64,000 nucleotides of DNA from the NCBI GenBank assembly GCA_017948555.1, contig JAFMYY010000001.1, positions 248,001 through 312,000 of the forward strand, written 5' to 3'. A program made the position numbers and the translations under genes. Every line of letters starts with the position of its first letter. Within the stretch, counting starts at the first letter, position 1. A model generated the notes under the pieces. It saw only the letters and a list, made by a program, of their open reading frames with translations. It ran no database searches and had not been told where the DNA came from. Below are positions 19,040-26,719 of this stretch, piece by piece. This DNA is from Cesiribacteraceae bacterium YIM B00369. Lineage in GTDB: Bacteria; Bacteroidota; Bacteroidia; Cytophagales; Cyclobacteriaceae.

Positions 19040-21294
19040 GCCTACCTTCAGCCAAAGATACTTCAAACTTCTTGCAGGACTTTTTTAATGATCCAAATAA
19101 AATTCATCTCTCCCATATTCAGCAAGATTCTCACTATGTATACGATTTTATACATGAAAGTATTCAGTGGCTTAAACAGAAAGAAGAACCCCAATTTACC
19201 GTACTTCCATATGTACTAGACAAAGAAAAACCAACTGTATGGTGTGGCTTAGCATTTAATAGTGAGCAAGCAAATGAAATGCGAACCCTTTTAAAAGCCT
19301 TTGTTGGAAATACCTATTCGGACCTAAGCAACCAAGGGGAGGTAAAAAGGGATACTAAAGTAGGTCAATCGATTCAAAATTATACTGGGGGGTTTGCGGT
19401 GAAGTTTCGAGGTGATTTTAAAAAAGTTATGGGGGCTCTGGAACTAATGAATACCTTGCGAACAAAATTTCCTTCTAAGGAAACTAAAAGGACGTTGTCC
19501 TCTGGAGGTTTAATACGTTCGTTCTATTATTCATTAGAAGTAAAGGATGAGATTGAAGCGAAACGTCTTTTACAGTTAATGAAACTACGGAAGTTTCTTG
19601 ATGCTACTAACATACTTTTTCTTGAGGTACAAATTTATGCTAGTTTTCAGAAATGGCGCACACTTTATGACCATGACCACTTTAACAGTCTTTTACAAAT
19701 AAGACGTCCAAAAGTTGTCACTCATTCTTTAGTACAAGCGATATACCGTTGCAGATTACAAAATGATTATGAAGACACTCTTGATGTAGTAGGTGCCATA
19801 AAGGCATTTAAAGAAGAGGTTTATCCGCAGAATGCGGATTTATTTAGTGTTTGGACAAATACAGATAAACCTGAAGTACTTAAAGCATGGATGATTAAGT
19901 ATTTGGGAAATTTAGACACAGATGAATTTCTCTATTATAGACTAATCTCCAAGGCCTCGGAGATAAACTTAAATGATGATTTTTGGCAAAAGCTAGTTGG
20001 GCATAAAAAAGCTAATGGCACTAAGGAAGTAAAAATTTCTGAACAGGATGCTCGTAATATAATGTTGTTGTCTTTCGAGGACGGAAACTTTATGTCTGCC
20101 AAGGAACATGCTAAACAGGCAAATGATAGTTCTGAAAAGGCAGCCATATTATTCCATTGTGCCCTTAGGTTAGAAGACACGGAGAGCTTCAATTTACACC
20201 TAGAAACGAAACAAAGGTTATCTGCTGAAGACCTAATAAAGCTTGAAACCCAAATTGATAGAGCTTTAAAGCTGACCTCTAATGAGCAAAATTGGGGTGC
20301 TGAAAAAAATCCATTACCTCAAAATTGGATAGAACTTATCAATAGGATCAATAGAGAGGAGGAGTTTGCATCAAAAAGAGCTTTGAAAATTGCCGAAAAA
20401 TTTGCTGCCGATTGGACATTGAGCGAATTTTGGAAAATTGATAATCCAGTAGATTCATTAGTTGAGGCATTAAGTAGTGCTAGGTCCTCTAAAGGGGAAA
20501 CCATCTTGAAAAGAAGTCTCCCTCATTTGTTATCGTTTCTTTGGAAGGATGAGAAGCATCAACTTGAACTTGCGCCAGTTTATAACACTATCTTTGATAT
20601 GCTAGCAATCACCGATGAGTTGAATAGAGGTGAACTGCTTACAATGAATGAGCTAATTAGCTCAATCTTAATTGATGGAGTTTCAAAAGAAAGATATCAG
20701 GAAATAACCAACGGAATTATTGGGCTCCTTATTTATTATCATAGTCCCCACACCCTAAATTGCCTAATTGACCTCATCGATATTATTCTTCAATTCCCTA
20801 TTTATGAAAAAAATGGTATAATCAATTTGCTCGTTCAGACTAAAACTGTGCTTGATCAGGTTGGTACTATTTCCTCTATAAGTGAGCAAAGACAACTATT
20901 TAACAGTTTTTGTGAATATCTTGAGATTCCTGAGCTAAAATATGATAAAGATGCTACTACGGACCAGGGACAACAAAGTGTGTGGACGTATTATAAAAAT
21001 AAGAAAGTTGGAATTTATACCCTAGTAGAGGGTGCAGCCAAACGTGCAGAGACTTTTTTGCAGGATTTAAATTTAAATTTAGAAATTAGACTTAATCACG
21101 ACCATGTTGGCACTAATGCATTAAAAGAAATGGCTCGTGAGGTTGAAGTGCTAGTAATTGTTACCGGAAGTGCAAAGCATGCTGCTACAAATTACATAAA
21201 GCAGCACCGTGGAGATAAAGCCGTATTATATCCTGTAGGTAAGGGAAGTAGCTCTATATTATCTTCTTTAAAAGAATATGCTTCAAACTCATAA
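19036..21294 (+). CDS. dpdD: Probable DpdD
   Basis: 752-aa soluble protein, last gene of the plus-strand dpd operon, starting within the dpdK stop (ATGA overlap). Most of it is helical without motifs I can name. The final 95 residues form an alternating beta/alpha unit (KVGIYTLVEGAAKRAETFL ... EVLVIVTGSAKHAATNYIKQH ... VLYPVGKGSSSILSSLKEY) that resembles a small Rossmann-like domain of the DUF2325 type. Assignment to DpdD rests on size, cluster completeness and co-operon position, since the other ten dpd genes apart from dpdC are accounted for. In Salmonella dpdD is one of the genes linked to restriction. A new component unrelated to DpdD is the alternative. Confidence 0.6.
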   Translation: MSLPSAKDTSNFLQDFFNDPNKIHLSHIQQDSHYVYDFIHESIQWLKQKEEPQFTVLPYVLDKEKPTVWCGLAFNSEQANEMRTLLKAFVGNTYSDLSNQGEVKRDTKVGQSIQNYTGGFAVKFRGDFKKVMGALELMNTLRTKFPSKETKRTLSSGGLIRSFYYSLEVKDEIEAKRLLQLMKLRKFLDATNILFLEVQIYASFQKWRTLYDHDHFNSLLQIRRPKVVTHSLVQAIYRCRLQNDYEDTLDVVGAIKAFKEEVYPQNADLFSVWTNTDKPEVLKAWMIKYLGNLDTDEFLYYRLISKASEINLNDDFWQKLVGHKKANGTKEVKISEQDARNIMLLSFEDGNFMSAKEHAKQANDSSEKAAILFHCALRLEDTESFNLHLETKQRLSAEDLIKLETQIDRALKLTSNEQNWGAEKNPLPQNWIELINRINREEEFASKRALKIAEKFAADWTLSEFWKIDNPVDSLVEALSSARSSKGETILKRSLPHLLSFLWKDEKHQLELAPVYNTIFDMLAITDELNRGELLTMNELISSILIDGVSKERYQEITNGIIGLLIYYHSPHTLNCLIDLIDIILQFPIYEKNGIINLLVQTKTVLDQVGTISSISEQRQLFNSFCEYLEIPELKYDKDATTDQGQQSVWTYYKNKKVGIYTLVEGAAKRAETFLQDLNLNLEIRLNHDHVGTNALKEMAREVEVLVIVTGSAKHAATNYIKQHRGDKAVLYPVGKGSSSILSSLKEYASNS

Positions 21295-21304
21295 TTCTTC
21301 AATT

Positions 21305-22453
21305 TTAGGAGTAGCGAATTGCATCATTCCACACAAGGCTTTTGTATTGAATAAGGAGATAATGAGCTAATATACGGATATCGGTAGGGGTATTCTGGAT
21401 TTCATTCCACTTTCTTTGTGCACCAGGACCAAATTCCCAATATCCATAGGTCCAACGACAGACTGGAACAAGTTTTTCTAAGTCTTCTTTAAAGGTTTCG
21501 GTATCCAAGTTATCCAAATCAAAAGAGTTACTATTTCGGTCAACAATAGCGTCCATAATAAATCCTAATGAAATTATACCAGCCCCATGGGTGAGTCTGG
21601 ATTTTTTTGGGGGCAATAACCATGCTGTGGAAAAAATAGAACTTACCGCAGACCAAAAATTGTATAAAACTTGCAGCATTACATCGATAACCTCTTCTTC
21701 CGTTTTACAATCTGAAGACTCCTGGATGAAATAAAGCGCTCCGTCTGCTAAGCTATTTTCTAACATCTTAAGAATAGAATTATCTTGGATAATACCTTCT
21801 TGGTTAGTGGCTGTTTTAATCTTCTTATACAAGGGAGATTTTTCATCATAATTAAGCCTTTCAAGTAAATAAGCAGGAAAACGTCTTTTTTCAAAGATTC
21901 CAGGTAAAAGGCAGTTGGTGTGGGGGAGTAGCTCATACAAAAGTCCTTTTGCAAGTGGTTTTGTAGTATTTACCAACATAAACTGTTCTCTTTGTTCACT
22001 TGGGTGTTTAGCAACAAATGCTACAACACAAACATGAAAATTATTTTTTGCTACTTCATGTAAAGCAGCTGACCGCTGTTGACCATCAACTATCCATGCC
22101 GGTTTTCTAAATTCCGGATTGGAAGGATCTATTGGTATTTTTAGAACGCCAGGTTGTACTGCTTGAGAAGTGCCAGATATCAATGGGGTGAAATCTATCA
22201 CATCATCAAAAGCTAGTACAATAGCATTGGGTAGCATAGGGCTTTCTGATAAAAGGTATTTCTTTATACTTTCAATATGTGAAACTACCTCAGGCCTTTG
22301 ATAACCCAATATTTTTTTATCCGCTTGACGGGAAATTCGAGACACTGTAGCAAACTCTCTTAGTTGAGAGCCTTCAACCGCAAAGGTGAAAAGCATCCGC
22401 TCCTCTTGATGGAATGCTAATGCAGTAATAGAGATGTGCTTTTGTTGTAACAT
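21305..22453 (-). CDS. dpdB: DpdB, ParB/DndB-like DGQQR protein
   Basis: 382 aa. The signature D123-G-Q-Q-R127 (in WIVDGQQRSAALHEV) belongs to the DGQHR/DndB-like ParB-related family. DpdB works with DpdA: both are necessary and sufficient for dPreQ0 in Salmonella DNA, although DpdB is reported to be dispensable in some clusters. The gene lies 20 bp downstream of dpdA2 on the same strand, so the pair probably forms a modification operon. Its 3' end converges on the restriction operon with a gap of only 10 bp, so read-through antisense RNA between the two arms is likely. Confidence 0.88.
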   Translation of the reverse strand: MLQQKHISITALAFHQEERMLFTFAVEGSQLREFATVSRISRQADKKILGYQRPEVVSHIESIKKYLLSESPMLPNAIVLAFDDVIDFTPLISGTSQAVQPGVLKIPIDPSNPEFRKPAWIVDGQQRSAALHEVAKNNFHVCVVAFVAKHPSEQREQFMLVNTTKPLAKGLLYELLPHTNCLLPGIFEKRRFPAYLLERLNYDEKSPLYKKIKTATNQEGIIQDNSILKMLENSLADGALYFIQESSDCKTEEEVIDVMLQVLYNFWSAVSSIFSTAWLLPPKKSRLTHGAGIISLGFIMDAIVDRNSNSFDLDNLDTETFKEDLEKLVPVCRWTYGYWEFGPGAQRKWNEIQNTPTDIRILAHYLLIQYKSLVWNDAIRYS

Positions 22454-22473
22454 GACTGTTAATTTTAAATTAG

Positions 22474-23712
22474 TTATTCTTGAAAGAGAGAACTTTTTTT
22501 TAGTTGCTTTGAAAAAATAAACAAATTATGGAAACCCCTTCTGAGGTTCCTCTCCCTATTTCTAAGCATTACCACTTCTATACCCATTTCTTTACAAATT
22601 GGACAAGGGCACACCTTCCAAGGTTTGTCTTTAAGAAGTTGTTTGTATTCTTTGGAATAATCTTTTTCATTTCTATATTTTATCCCGCAGTTCAATATGT
22701 CTAAAACATCCTGGAGGGATGCATTACCTTCGTCAAAACTTCTTAAAACATTTAGTGTGAGAAGTTCAATTCTCCGAAGCTCTTTGTATTCCAATTTCCC
22801 TGCGGCAACAAGCCTAGTTAGTTTAGGGCTTGCTGAAGATTTAGGTACTCGGATGGCTAAATAATTCCTTCCAAAGAAATGATAATTATTTCTGTCATCA
22901 TTAATAGCTTGTCTAATAGGCATTGAACTGTCAAAACTTATCACCCCATTTTGCTTAAATAATTCCATATGTTCTAACCTGCTGACACCTAAAAGATGAT
23001 AGTTAGTAGTGTTGTTTTTTATTTCATGACAGGCTTTTACGGTGGATACTATGTCCTTGCTATTAAGACTATTTAAGCCCCCTAAGGCAATGTACTTATA
23101 TCCAATTTGCTGAAGAGCTTTCACTGATTTTTGATAGGAAATGGGATCCCATCCTTGAGCAACTCCCATAGGTACCCATTTACTCATTTTCTTTTTATGA
23201 AGAAAATAGAAAGTTTCGGCTAACTCTAAAGTTCTTGCCCATCGTGCTTGCCAATCTTTAGGAACTTCCCCTTGATTTGTGGTTCTAATCTCATTCCAAA
23301 GCCCACTTATTACATTATCAGGAGATAACCCATAATCCACTCCTATTGAGTTGTAAAAATTTATAACCTCTAAACATTCATCAATTAAATGCCCCTTTGC
23401 TTGATCAAATGCTGCTTTAGTATAAGCCCCTGAATCTCCCATAACTGAAAGGGAAGACTCTAAAGGAAGTCTTAGGAATCGTTTTGCACCCTCCCTAAAG
23501 AACCTATTAAGTTGTGAAGAGTTCCATCGGCAGCAAGATCCTTTATCAAAATATATTTTTGATACAACAAACCCATGGTAAAGAGGGAAATCGAAAACCT
23601 CGTGTGGAAATAACTGATTCTGTTGTTTTGCAGTGCCATTTAACCCTTCCTCTGATTTAAAATTGAAAGTAGGGTCTATTAAATCAAGAGGGTCAGGCCA
23701 AAAGAATTTCAT
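22474..23712 (-). CDS. dpdA: DpdA-type DNA 7-deazaguanine transglycosylase, copy 2
   Basis: 412-aa TGT-fold enzyme for insertion of preQ0-type bases in DNA. It starts at the family-typical position (MKFFWPDPLDLIDP). The active-site Asp D93 is in VMGDSGAY, the nucleophile D261 in ISFDSSMPIRQA, and the C-terminal zinc motif CPCPIC is followed by the RGFHN histidine. It is clearly homologous along its full length to copy 1 at the left edge (shared WVP.G..QGWDP.SY, GYKYI..GGL, KPWK.CPC.IC, LRRGFHN), but differs in most other residues, so the copies are old paralogs or separately acquired. It forms an operon with dpdB. The 300 bp upstream hold the divergent promoter region shared with the XRE regulator. 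Confidence 0.92.
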   Translation of the reverse strand: MKFFWPDPLDLIDPTFNFKSEEGLNGTAKQQNQLFPHEVFDFPLYHGFVVSKIYFDKGSCCRWNSSQLNRFFREGAKRFLRLPLESSLSVMGDSGAYTKAAFDQAKGHLIDECLEVINFYNSIGVDYGLSPDNVISGLWNEIRTTNQGEVPKDWQARWARTLELAETFYFLHKKKMSKWVPMGVAQGWDPISYQKSVKALQQIGYKYIALGGLNSLNSKDIVSTVKACHEIKNNTTNYHLLGVSRLEHMELFKQNGVISFDSSMPIRQAINDDRNNYHFFGRNYLAIRVPKSSASPKLTRLVAAGKLEYKELRRIELLTLNVLRSFDEGNASLQDVLDILNCGIKYRNEKDYSKEYKQLLKDKPWKVCPCPICKEMGIEVVMLRNRERNLRRGFHNLFIFSKQLKKSSLFQE

Positions 23713-24012
23713 AGAGGAATAAGATTAAAATTTGTGGATCATTATTAATTTTCATAATTACTGTTCAAACGTTTTTATTATTTGCAATAACGAAATTGAG
23801 TTTGAATAAACAGATGTTTTAGACTTAGTTTGTTTATGTTTAACAATGGAATGGGATAAGTTCCTGTGTCTCCTTATTTTGATTTTAGACTGTCATTATT
23901 ATTACTTTATGCAAAATAATAGTACATAACACTGGTATCCCACCATGGGTTCTTGTATAAAACAAGGCTATGCTTATTTATTACAACGTTGATTTAGCTT
24001 ATACTTGTAGAT
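23713..24012. promoter_or_regulatory. Divergent intergenic region between dpdA2-dpdB and the XRE regulator
   Basis: 300 bp, AT-rich, no ORF. It must hold the promoters of both divergent units. Small dyads are visible: CCCACCATGGG near 23940 and TTGTATAAAACAA near 23955. These could be operators for the adjacent XRE protein, but no consensus TAnnTTTG box was found with certainty. Confidence 0.4.
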
Positions 24013-24414
24013 ATGAAAGAAGCAACGATGCCCAACAAAGTACATCAAGGAAGGAATGTAAAACGTATTCGTGAAATACTTGGAATAAAACAAGACGTTT
24101 TGGCTAATGATTTAGGACTATCACAACAAGCCGTGTCTCAAATGGAGCAAAAGGAAAAAATAGAACCAGACCAACTTCAAAGAATAGCAAGGCACCTAGG
24201 GGTTCCGGAAGATGCTATTAAGAATTATAATGAAGATGCAGTTTTTAATGTGATAGCAAATACCTTTCATGATAATTCGGCAACAAACTTAAATTATCAA
24301 TGCACAATTAATCCTATAGAGAAAATTATTGAACTATATGATGCCTTACTGAAAAGTGAAAGAGAAAAAAATGCTCTCCTTGAAAGAATGTTAGAAGATA
24401 GGGGAAAAGGTTAA
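24013..24414 (+). CDS. XRE-family HTH regulator
   Basis: 133 aa. Residues 12-65 form a lambda-repressor-type helix-turn-helix (NVKRIREILGIKQDVLANDLGLSQQAVSQMEQK). The rest is a short linker and a C-terminal helix (LYDALLKSEREKNALLERMLED) likely to dimerise. An ATG at 24028 is an alternative start. It is divergent from dpdA2-dpdB and ends at a strong terminator, so it is the natural candidate for controlling the modification operon. Regulation of this kind, with modification expressed ahead of restriction, is known for control proteins of restriction-modification systems; here it is inference. Confidence 0.85.
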   Translation: MKEATMPNKVHQGRNVKRIREILGIKQDVLANDLGLSQQAVSQMEQKEKIEPDQLQRIARHLGVPEDAIKNYNEDAVFNVIANTFHDNSATNLNYQCTINPIEKIIELYDALLKSEREKNALLERMLEDRGKG

Positions 24415-24486
24415 ATTCACTTCAGTTCATTGAGCTTAGGTATTACGTTCTTTAGAAAATTTCAGGGCAGAAATGTGCTTAGTTAT

Positions 24487-24528
24487 AATAAAACAGAAAG
24501 CTGATTAGCTTTCTGTTTTATTTTTTTG
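24487..24528. terminator. Bidirectional intrinsic terminator at the dpd island border
   Basis: Perfect 16-bp stem (24487-24502 with 24507-24522), GATT loop, followed by a T-run on the plus strand and preceded by A-rich sequence that gives some T's on the other strand. It separates the XRE gene from the convergent 410-aa gene and lies close to where base composition changes. Confidence 0.85.
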
Positions 24529-24582
24529 TCAGTCCTCATCCGGTTGGAGAATTTTCATTAGGAAAAGTAAGGATAGAGGAGT

Positions 24583-25815
24583 TTATAATCCGCAGGTGTT
24601 AGCATAATTATATAACCTGTCCATCGCGCGATCAATATGAACCTGCAGGTCATCAAAAAATCCATAGTCAAATGGGTTCGCTTTTTTACCTCCTTGGATG
24701 AGTTGGCAGGTTTTTGTCGCATGAGGTGCTGATATGGAAAGATCCTGCTTCCGGATAAAAAGAACGGATTCTATTCCATGTTCTAACGGATACACTGGGA
24801 AGGACCAGCCTTTTCTGTTAATTTCTTTTTCAACGGCTTGTTTGATGATGTTGAGGGCCTGAATATTTTGCATTTTAGTTGAAACGGGTTTAGGTGTATA
24901 ATTATTTACAGGGTTTTCTACATCAAGCAATCCTTTCTTCTTCTCTAGGTACGAAATGGGAGAAAAAGATTCATTCTCATCCAGGAGTGAATATACCTTT
25001 TGGATAATTACCCTTTCTACATCAATAAAAGTACCTGCTGGACAGGAATTTGAGCCCGGGCTATAGGTATTCAAATAAATGCCTCCGCCTGGGGAGCGCC
25101 ATATGGAGTAAAATCTGGTTACACGTTTCCCGTCCGCTTTCCTGGGGTATTCGATGTTATACTGGCTGTAATCATCGGGCCCTGTAGCGAACTCCTGCCT
25201 GAACCCCAGCTCCTGGAACAATACCTGGTAATCTTTTCCCACGGAGATGATATAAGGAAGCAAAGAACTTTTAGAGATAGCTTCTGCAGGCTCAAGCACA
25301 TTCTGCGTGATATAATCAGCCAATGAATTGATCTGCTTAGGGGTAAGCTTGAATCCATCGGAATGCCAGGGACATATTTCCATCGCGAAGGGAGCATATT
25401 TTATTATTTTGTCATGCTGTTCCCATGGAGCATGTATGCTCAGCCTGTTGATCCACTGCCTACGCGTATTCCACCACTTTCCTCCGGGATTATTTTTATA
25501 TTTTTTCAGGTACGGGAAAGCTTTTGCGAATTCATAATAATCCTGATCGGCCTTTGCTTCCGTGATGAATTTTCCCCGCTTATAGTGCTGGTAAACATCC
25601 ATTACAGGTCCCGGGTTGTAGTTTAATATCACGACAGAATTATGTTCCGGGTCTCCGAAATAAGGTTCGGGTAATGCAAAAGGATCAAACTTTATGTTAC
25701 TGATTTTTTTGAATACATTTTCATCGTGCCTGAAATGCTTTTCAGGGTCTTTAGCCCATTTTTGGACATAGGAATTCCAGTAAGCTTTTAGCTCATCTTT
25801 TTTTGAGAGATCCAT
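24583..25815 (-). CDS. Unrecognised 410-aa protein
   Basis: Soluble, no signal peptide. Around residues 45-75 it reads PEPYFGDPEHNSVVILNYNPGP, a pattern (small strand, then NxNPGP) reminiscent of the active-site strand of the uracil-DNA-glycosylase fold. Further conserved-looking blocks are ICPWHSDGFKL and WRSPGGGIYLNTYSPGS. The last 90 residues (after KMQNIQALNIIKQ) look like a separate small domain. It faces the dpd island across a bidirectional terminator and has codon and base use closer to region 2. Whether it belongs to the defence system is unknown. Confidence 0.7.
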   Translation of the reverse strand: MDLSKKDELKAYWNSYVQKWAKDPEKHFRHDENVFKKISNIKFDPFALPEPYFGDPEHNSVVILNYNPGPVMDVYQHYKRGKFITEAKADQDYYEFAKAFPYLKKYKNNPGGKWWNTRRQWINRLSIHAPWEQHDKIIKYAPFAMEICPWHSDGFKLTPKQINSLADYITQNVLEPAEAISKSSLLPYIISVGKDYQVLFQELGFRQEFATGPDDYSQYNIEYPRKADGKRVTRFYSIWRSPGGGIYLNTYSPGSNSCPAGTFIDVERVIIQKVYSLLDENESFSPISYLEKKKGLLDVENPVNNYTPKPVSTKMQNIQALNIIKQAVEKEINRKGWSFPVYPLEHGIESVLFIRKQDLSISAPHATKTCQLIQGGKKANPFDYGFFDDLQVHIDRAMDRLYNYANTCGL

Positions 25816-26057
25816 ATTTCGTTGGTCTTTCTACAAAAATATAGAGGAGATTCAGGTAAAAAAAGCATTTTCTTTATTAATAAAATTATATATTTGTATT
25901 TTTTTTAAAATTAAATGTCTTGTAAATCAATGCTTTGCGAGTTGATGACGTGGTTAAAAGCTAGTGGCTTTACCAGTAACTGTTCGGAAAGAGAAGGATT
26001 TTTGAGGATGTTTTAGCTATTTTCCTTAATGTTACGTCCGCGCTAAATAAAAAAATC

Positions 26058-26384
26058 ATGACAGAAGTTTACGATAGCTTTCAGCAGTTATTCATTAATA
26101 AAGTAGCACCTCTTAAAAAGGAAAATCCGGATTGGCTAAGAGTTGATGGTGCTGTTTCTGGCGGGAACAGAGGAGTATTTGCTTACTTTATGTATGCAGG
26201 TAAAAAGTGGAGAATCAATTCTGATACGCATATATTGCAATTAGAAAAGGCTTATCAGGATTTAGAGCAGGGGAATACTCCTTTTCAGGTGAAAAGGTCG
26301 GGGGATGGAAGAGAAAACCTGGAGTTGCGAAAAGAACTCGCCAGCCACCCGAAGCACCTTTATATTTATGCAGTAGGTAATTAA
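26058..26384 (+). CDS. Small hypothetical protein
   Basis: 108 aa, soluble, mixed alpha/beta, no motif recognised (FAYFMYAGKKWRINSDTHILQLEKAYQDL). It has its own intergenic space on both sides: 240 bp upstream with a TATATTTG (-7-like) element at 25889-25896, and 335 bp downstream with the first copy of the dispersed palindrome. Probably a real single-gene unit. Confidence 0.6.
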   Translation: MTEVYDSFQQLFINKVAPLKKENPDWLRVDGAVSGGNRGVFAYFMYAGKKWRINSDTHILQLEKAYQDLEQGNTPFQVKRSGDGRENLELRKELASHPKHLYIYAVGN

Positions 26385-26495
26385 AGTAACTTTCTCCTCT
26401 CCGGTTCTTCTTCTACACATACCCCGATTCATGTGTAAAGATTACTATTTCTACAATGTCTTTGATAAGCAAGTTATATCAGGAACAGAATAGCC

Positions 26496-26519
26496 GTTAA
26501 CTATAATTATATTTAACGC
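26496..26519 (+). repeat. Dispersed palindromic repeat, copy R1
   Basis: Left half GTTAACTATAAT, right half TATATTTAACGC: a near-perfect palindrome when one flanking base pair is added. Lies in the 26385-26719 gap, which otherwise holds no ORF. One of seven copies in the same orientation (R1-R7). Confidence 0.85.
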
Positions 26520-26719
26520 ATTAACAGCTCCTTTCCATTAATTCAATTGCACAAGATATGGTAATCGTGCCGTACGGTCTGGCATTACAACAGGCCATAT
26601 TTTTTTAACTTCTCTTTTATATTATATCCTGAAGAAATTTGACAAAAATGCTATCATTTTGATTTTCAATTGATTAAATTCGAGTCAATAGTAAAATTTG
26701 TACTAAAAGCACTTTTTTT

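Noticed and set aside
20356-20375. GAGGAGGAG-rich word resembling the tRNA-Ser 3' end
   Set aside because: Coding sequence of the putative dpdD; match too short and without the TTCGAA part to be an attachment site.
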